DNA from: Chlamydiota bacterium
GTDB taxonomy: Bacteria; Chlamydiota; Chlamydiia; Chlamydiales; RGXB01
DNA length: 64,000 bases
Assembly (NCBI GenBank): GCA_016866475.1
Contig: VGMF01000002.1
Location: 105,116-169,115 of the forward strand
Direction of reading: 5' to 3'
Positions 61,110 through 64,000 of the stretch are shown here, piece after piece. Under the pieces are notes generated by a model, which was not told the DNA's origin, ran no database searches, and was given only the letters and a program-made list of their open reading frames with translations. Position 1 is the stretch's first letter; each line of letters starts with the position of its first letter. The position numbers and the translations under genes were made by a program.

Positions 61110-64000
61110 GATCCACCCCGAAGTCAAAGGCTTCTGGATCGGACTGATCTCGATAGATGTCTTCTTGCTGCTCACTGATCTCCTTCCACTGCTCAGTTGA
61201 TTTAATAATCTCGGGACGGATGAAAATGACTACGTCGGCATTTTCGTTGTCTTTAAGCGATTGGCTAAAAGCAGCACCAATCATGGGGAGGCCCCCCAAG
61301 CAGGGAAGACCCGATTTTGCCACTGTTTTGGTGTTACGGATTTGGCCGGACAGTACAACAAATGCTTTATCGGGAACATGGACACGTGTTTGCATGCTAG
61401 TTTTATTTGTCCTAATCCCGTTTACGGATTGAGTGTTTACATCATTATTGCTAGTCGTTCCGGTATTAGCTTCCTCTGTAATCTCTTCATCTATCTCTAA
61501 AGTGATAATACCATTATCGCCAATATTTGGGGTAATGTTTAGCGACACTCCTATGTTACGGTATTCAAGGTTCGCATTCGTTGTTTGTGAGATACCTGAT
61601 GTGGTGATGATAGATCCGGTAAACGGGACGTTTTGTCCAACGAAAATTTGGGACATACGGCTGTCTTGAGCGAGAATTTTCTGGTTGAGGATTGTTGTTG
61701 TGCGCCCCTCTTCTTGCAAAGCTGTAAGAAGGGAGGTGAGGGTAAGGTAGGATTTTCCACCGTGAAAAATGATGTCGCCTATGATCCCCAGCTGGCTTGA
61801 TGCTAGGCTAGGGAAGAGATTCGGCGATGGGCCGTTCACTGCATTGACACCCGATGAAGAGCCCCCTGCAGCTGTGGAAGACCCTTTTACAATGTCCTGG
61901 TAGTTAGGTAAGCTTGCAGCGTCTACTCTTGGATTGTTTGTTCCAGCCCCTGCAAATTTTCCTTTGAAATTACTGTAGCCACCCCAGCGTAGACCTATAT
62001 CGAGAACGTCCCTTAAGGTTGTCTCGAGTACAAGTACCTCAATGAAAACTTGCTTAAGAGGGATGTCAATCGATGACAAAATATCTTTTAGCTTCGATAG
62101 GGTTTGCGGATCTCCTGTTGCTACTAGGGAGTTTGTCACCCGGATCCACTGCACAGAGCTGATAGCTGAAATCAAAGGTTCATTTTTAGTGTTCTTTGCG
62201 AGTTGCAGCTCCTCACCGATTTGTTTGAGAGCAACTTGGATATCGGATCCGGTATGAAAATTCAATTTGTAGTTTAAAAAACCGATATTGTCAAAGGACT
62301 CTATAGAGGTGAGGGGTTTATTTACTTCTACGGAAGGTGTATCAAATTCCTGTAAAAGTTTCATAATCTGGTCGATGGTTTCCTGCGTCCCGACAACTAC
62401 GATCCTTCCGTTCAAAAACTGTAGATTATCTATAGACTTTGAAAGCCCATGATCGTTCACCCCTTTATTCGAGATGTGATCCATGTAGGTTTGCACCTCT
62501 TTGATCAGCTCCGGGCCGGACTTGTGCATAGGCTTGTAGTTTTGATAATTATCGATCACTTTTTTCCCGGTCATTCCGGGAATTCTTTGGTCGAAAGACT
62601 CCAGGAGTTTCTCCACCTTTTCTAGGTTTTCAGGTGTGCCGGAGAAGACCAGTATCCCGTCAGTGATTTTAGCGCCGTAGACTGTTTTCACCAGATCCGG
62701 ATCTTCGTCTCTCATCTCTTTGGTGGTCGATTTGAGCTGTTCTAAAAGATCCTTAGCCGATCTAGTTTTTGGGGTATAGCTAAGAAATGTGGACGTCCCT
62801 ACTTGCGAAATTTTCGAGGTAGTTTGCGTTTGCAAATCGATGGCATTGATCATCTCCCGAACTTTTCCGATATTGACCTCACTACCGCTGACGATAATCG
62901 AATTCGAGTTTTTTACGAGCTTGATCCCTTTGAGTGTCTGTATAAGGTTCGGATCTGCATTTCCGGAATTTTCCAAATCGTTAGCTATCCCCTGGAGCGA
63001 TCGGATCATGTCGGCTGCGCTCATGTGGGTTGGTCTGTAGATAATATACTGCGTTGAGGAGACAGTATGGATGTCGAGTTTGGTGATGATCTCGGTCAGT
63101 TGTTGGATCACCTGCGGGGTTCCGCGAATGGTAAGCGTATTGTTTGCTTTGTTCCATTGGATATCTTTTACTGCCTGGATAAAGCCCATGTTTTCGGGTG
63201 AGTCGGGTAGCTGGGATGCCATTTGATCCAGTTGCTCTTCGACGAATTTGCCGGGGACATTTTGCAGTTTGATGATCGAAAAGCCGGTTGATACTACCGG
63301 CGCCGGGAGTTTCGTTTGCGAATCGATAGCATTGATCATGTCGCGAACTTTTCCAATATTGATCTCGCTACCGCTCACTATGATAGAATTCGAGTTCTTT
63401 ACGAGCTTGATCCCTTTAAGTGTTTGTATGAGGCTTGGATCTGCGGTTCCCGATTTTTCGAGGTCGCTCGTGATCCCCTCCAGAGATTTGATCATTTCGG
63501 CTGCGCTCATATGGGTTGGTCTGTAGATAATATACTGCGTTGAGGAGACAGTATGGATGTCGAGTTTGGTGATGATCTCGGTCAGTTGTTGGATCACCTG
63601 CGGGGTTCCGCGAATGGTAAGCGTATTGTTTGCTTTGTTCCATTGGATATCTTTTACTGCCTGGATAAAGCCCATGTTTTCGGGTGAGTCGGGTAGCTGG
63701 GATGCCATTTGATCCAGTTGCTCTTCGACGAATTTGCCGGGGACATTTTGCAGTTTGATGATCGAAAAGCCGGTTGATACTACCGGCGCCGGGAGTTTCG
63801 TTTGCGAATCGATAGCATTGATCATGTCGCGAACTTTTCCAATATTGATCTCGCTACCGCTCACTATGATAGAATTCGAGTTCTTTACGAGCTTGATCCC
63901 TTTAAGTGTTTGTATGAGGCTTGGATCTGCGGTTCCCGATTTTTCGAGGTCGCTCGTGATCCCCTCCAGAGATTTGATCATTTCGGCTGCGCTCATATGG
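61093..64000 (-). CDS. gspD: Type II secretion secretin GspD with multiplied N-domains, 5' end outside window
   Basis: Outer-membrane secretin, at least 968 residues in the window and open to its edge. C-terminal secretin core: IEVLVLETTLRDVLDIGLRW, EEGRTTTILNQKILAQDS, MSQIFVGQNVPFTG, NIGVSLNITPNIGDNG and KAFVVLSGQIRNTKTVAKSG, ending ENADVVIFIRPEIIK. Before it at least eight N-type domains of about 75-85 residues are seen: two types, A (YIIYRPTHMSAAEMI...) and B (FSIIKLQNVPGKFVEEQ...), alternate as A-B-A-B-A, then three divergent ones. The A-B pair is a perfect DNA repeat. The downstream genes overlap its 3' end. Confidence 0.9.
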   Translation of the reverse strand, partial: HMSAAEMIKSLEGITSDLEKSGTADPSLIQTLKGIKLVKNSNSIIVSGSEINIGKVRDMINAIDSQTKLPAPVVSTGFSIIKLQNVPGKFVEEQLDQMASQLPDSPENMGFIQAVKDIQWNKANNTLTIRGTPQVIQQLTEIITKLDIHTVSSTQYIIYRPTHMSAAEMIKSLEGITSDLEKSGTADPSLIQTLKGIKLVKNSNSIIVSGSEINIGKVRDMINAIDSQTKLPAPVVSTGFSIIKLQNVPGKFVEEQLDQMASQLPDSPENMGFIQAVKDIQWNKANNTLTIRGTPQVIQQLTEIITKLDIHTVSSTQYIIYRPTHMSAADMIRSLQGIANDLENSGNADPNLIQTLKGIKLVKNSNSIIVSGSEVNIGKVREMINAIDLQTQTTSKISQVGTSTFLSYTPKTRSAKDLLEQLKSTTKEMRDEDPDLVKTVYGAKITDGILVFSGTPENLEKVEKLLESFDQRIPGMTGKKVIDNYQNYKPMHKSGPELIKEVQTYMDHISNKGVNDHGLSKSIDNLQFLNGRIVVVGTQETIDQIMKLLQEFDTPSVEVNKPLTSIESFDNIGFLNYKLNFHTGSDIQVALKQIGEELQLAKNTKNEPLISAISSVQWIRVTNSLVATGDPQTLSKLKDILSSIDIPLKQVFIEVLVLETTLRDVLDIGLRWGGYSNFKGKFAGAGTNNPRVDAASLPNYQDIVKGSSTAAGGSSSGVNAVNGPSPNLFPSLASSQLGIIGDIIFHGGKSYLTLTSLLTALQEEGRTTTILNQKILAQDSRMSQIFVGQNVPFTGSIITTSGISQTTNANLEYRNIGVSLNITPNIGDNGIITLEIDEEITEEANTGTTSNNDVNTQSVNGIRTNKTSMQTRVHVPDKAFVVLSGQIRNTKTVAKSGLPCLGGLPMIGAAFSQSLKDNENADVVIFIRPEIIKSTEQWKEISEQQEDIYRDQSDPEAFDFGVDLVKRD
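63028..63999 (-). repeat. Perfect 486-bp in-frame tandem repeat within gspD
   Basis: Two head-to-tail units (63028-63513 and 63514-63999), identical by eye, each encoding 162 residues (one A plus one B N-domain). A third, diverged A domain lies downstream at about 62790-63027. The repeat runs into the window edge, so more units may exist. 486 is divisible by three, so unit number can change without breaking the frame. Confidence 0.93.

Noticed and set aside
62789..63543. Several plus-strand frames within the gspD repeat
   Set aside because: They recur at the 486-bp period only because the secretin coding strand repeats; they are antisense shadows.
1..64000. Mobile elements, CRISPR arrays, prophage or rRNA
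   Set aside because: No transposase, phage gene, short-spaced repeat array or rRNA core sequence was found; xerC is the housekeeping recombinase and the two long tandem repeats are gene-internal or local duplications.

Overview
The window looks like a chromosomal segment of a Chlamydiales bacterium outside the classical genus Chlamydia (a Waddlia/Parachlamydia/Estrella-type environmental chlamydia). The proteins are chlamydial in type: UhpC hexose-phosphate antiporter, long GlyA, acidic-tailed RpoA, RpoN/CdsL-binding-type zinc-ribbon coiled-coil protein and an RsbW-like kinase. As I remember the C. trachomatis map, gene order follows it in blocks: uhpC-dnaE-TPR-lipoprotein-rsbW-hypothetical-dacF; rsmB; lnt-lpxC-fabZ-lpxA-fmt; rplC to rplQ-gapA; dnaJ-rpsU-tsaB-lon-rhomboid-rnz-xerC/ABC-F; glyA-clpP-dapF; and gspD-TPR lipoprotein-YidD. 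Species assignment is inference.

Layout. 0.2-8.3 kb: an unknown gene, uhpC, dnaE, a periplasmic TPR protein, an LptE-like lipoprotein and an anti-sigma kinase. 8.3-12.4 kb: dacF, a SurA-like chaperone and rsmB. 12.5-17.7 kb: DoxX protein, lnt and the lipid A block lpxC-fabZ-lpxA, then fmt. 17.8-20.0 kb: three unrecognised genes in the fmt-rplC gap, where Chlamydia carries the Inc protein Cap1 (CT529). 20.2-32.1 kb: one long ribosomal/secY/rpoA operon without rpsJ, rpsN or rpmD. 32.2-34.1 kb: gapA, a charged disordered protein and tRNA-Leu(UAA) with a perfect terminator. 34.3-41.9 kb: rpsU-dnaJ, a tandem duplication of tsaB plus the lon 5' end (first copy decayed), intact tsaB and lon, a nucleotidyltransferase, a rhomboid protease and RNase Z. 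42.1-45 kb: two unknown proteins and a methyltransferase-like gene broken by an amber codon. 45-49.4 kb: TrmH-type methyltransferase, ABC-F ATPase, xerC, RNase P RNA and a zinc-ribbon coiled-coil gene. 49.5-57.2 kb: glyA-clpP-dapF-SNF2 helicase in overlapping order, then der. 57.2-59.7 kb: a GT10-like glycosyltransferase, a small unknown and a beta-propeller protein. 59.7-64 kb (minus): a T2SS secretin cut by the window edge, a TPR lipoprotein and a cysteine-less YidD-like protein.

How it fits together: most of the window is envelope and core information machinery. Envelope assembly includes lipid A synthesis, lipoprotein acylation, LPS and outer-membrane-protein assembly, D,D-carboxypeptidase, DapF and GlyA (both documented racemases in Chlamydia) and the secretin. 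The most unusual structures are the 486-bp perfect in-frame tandem repeat that multiplies N-domains in the secretin, the decayed tsaB-lon duplication with an unusually conserved noncoding block, and the lineage-specific genes at the Cap1 position. I saw no CRISPR array, transposase, rRNA or prophage.
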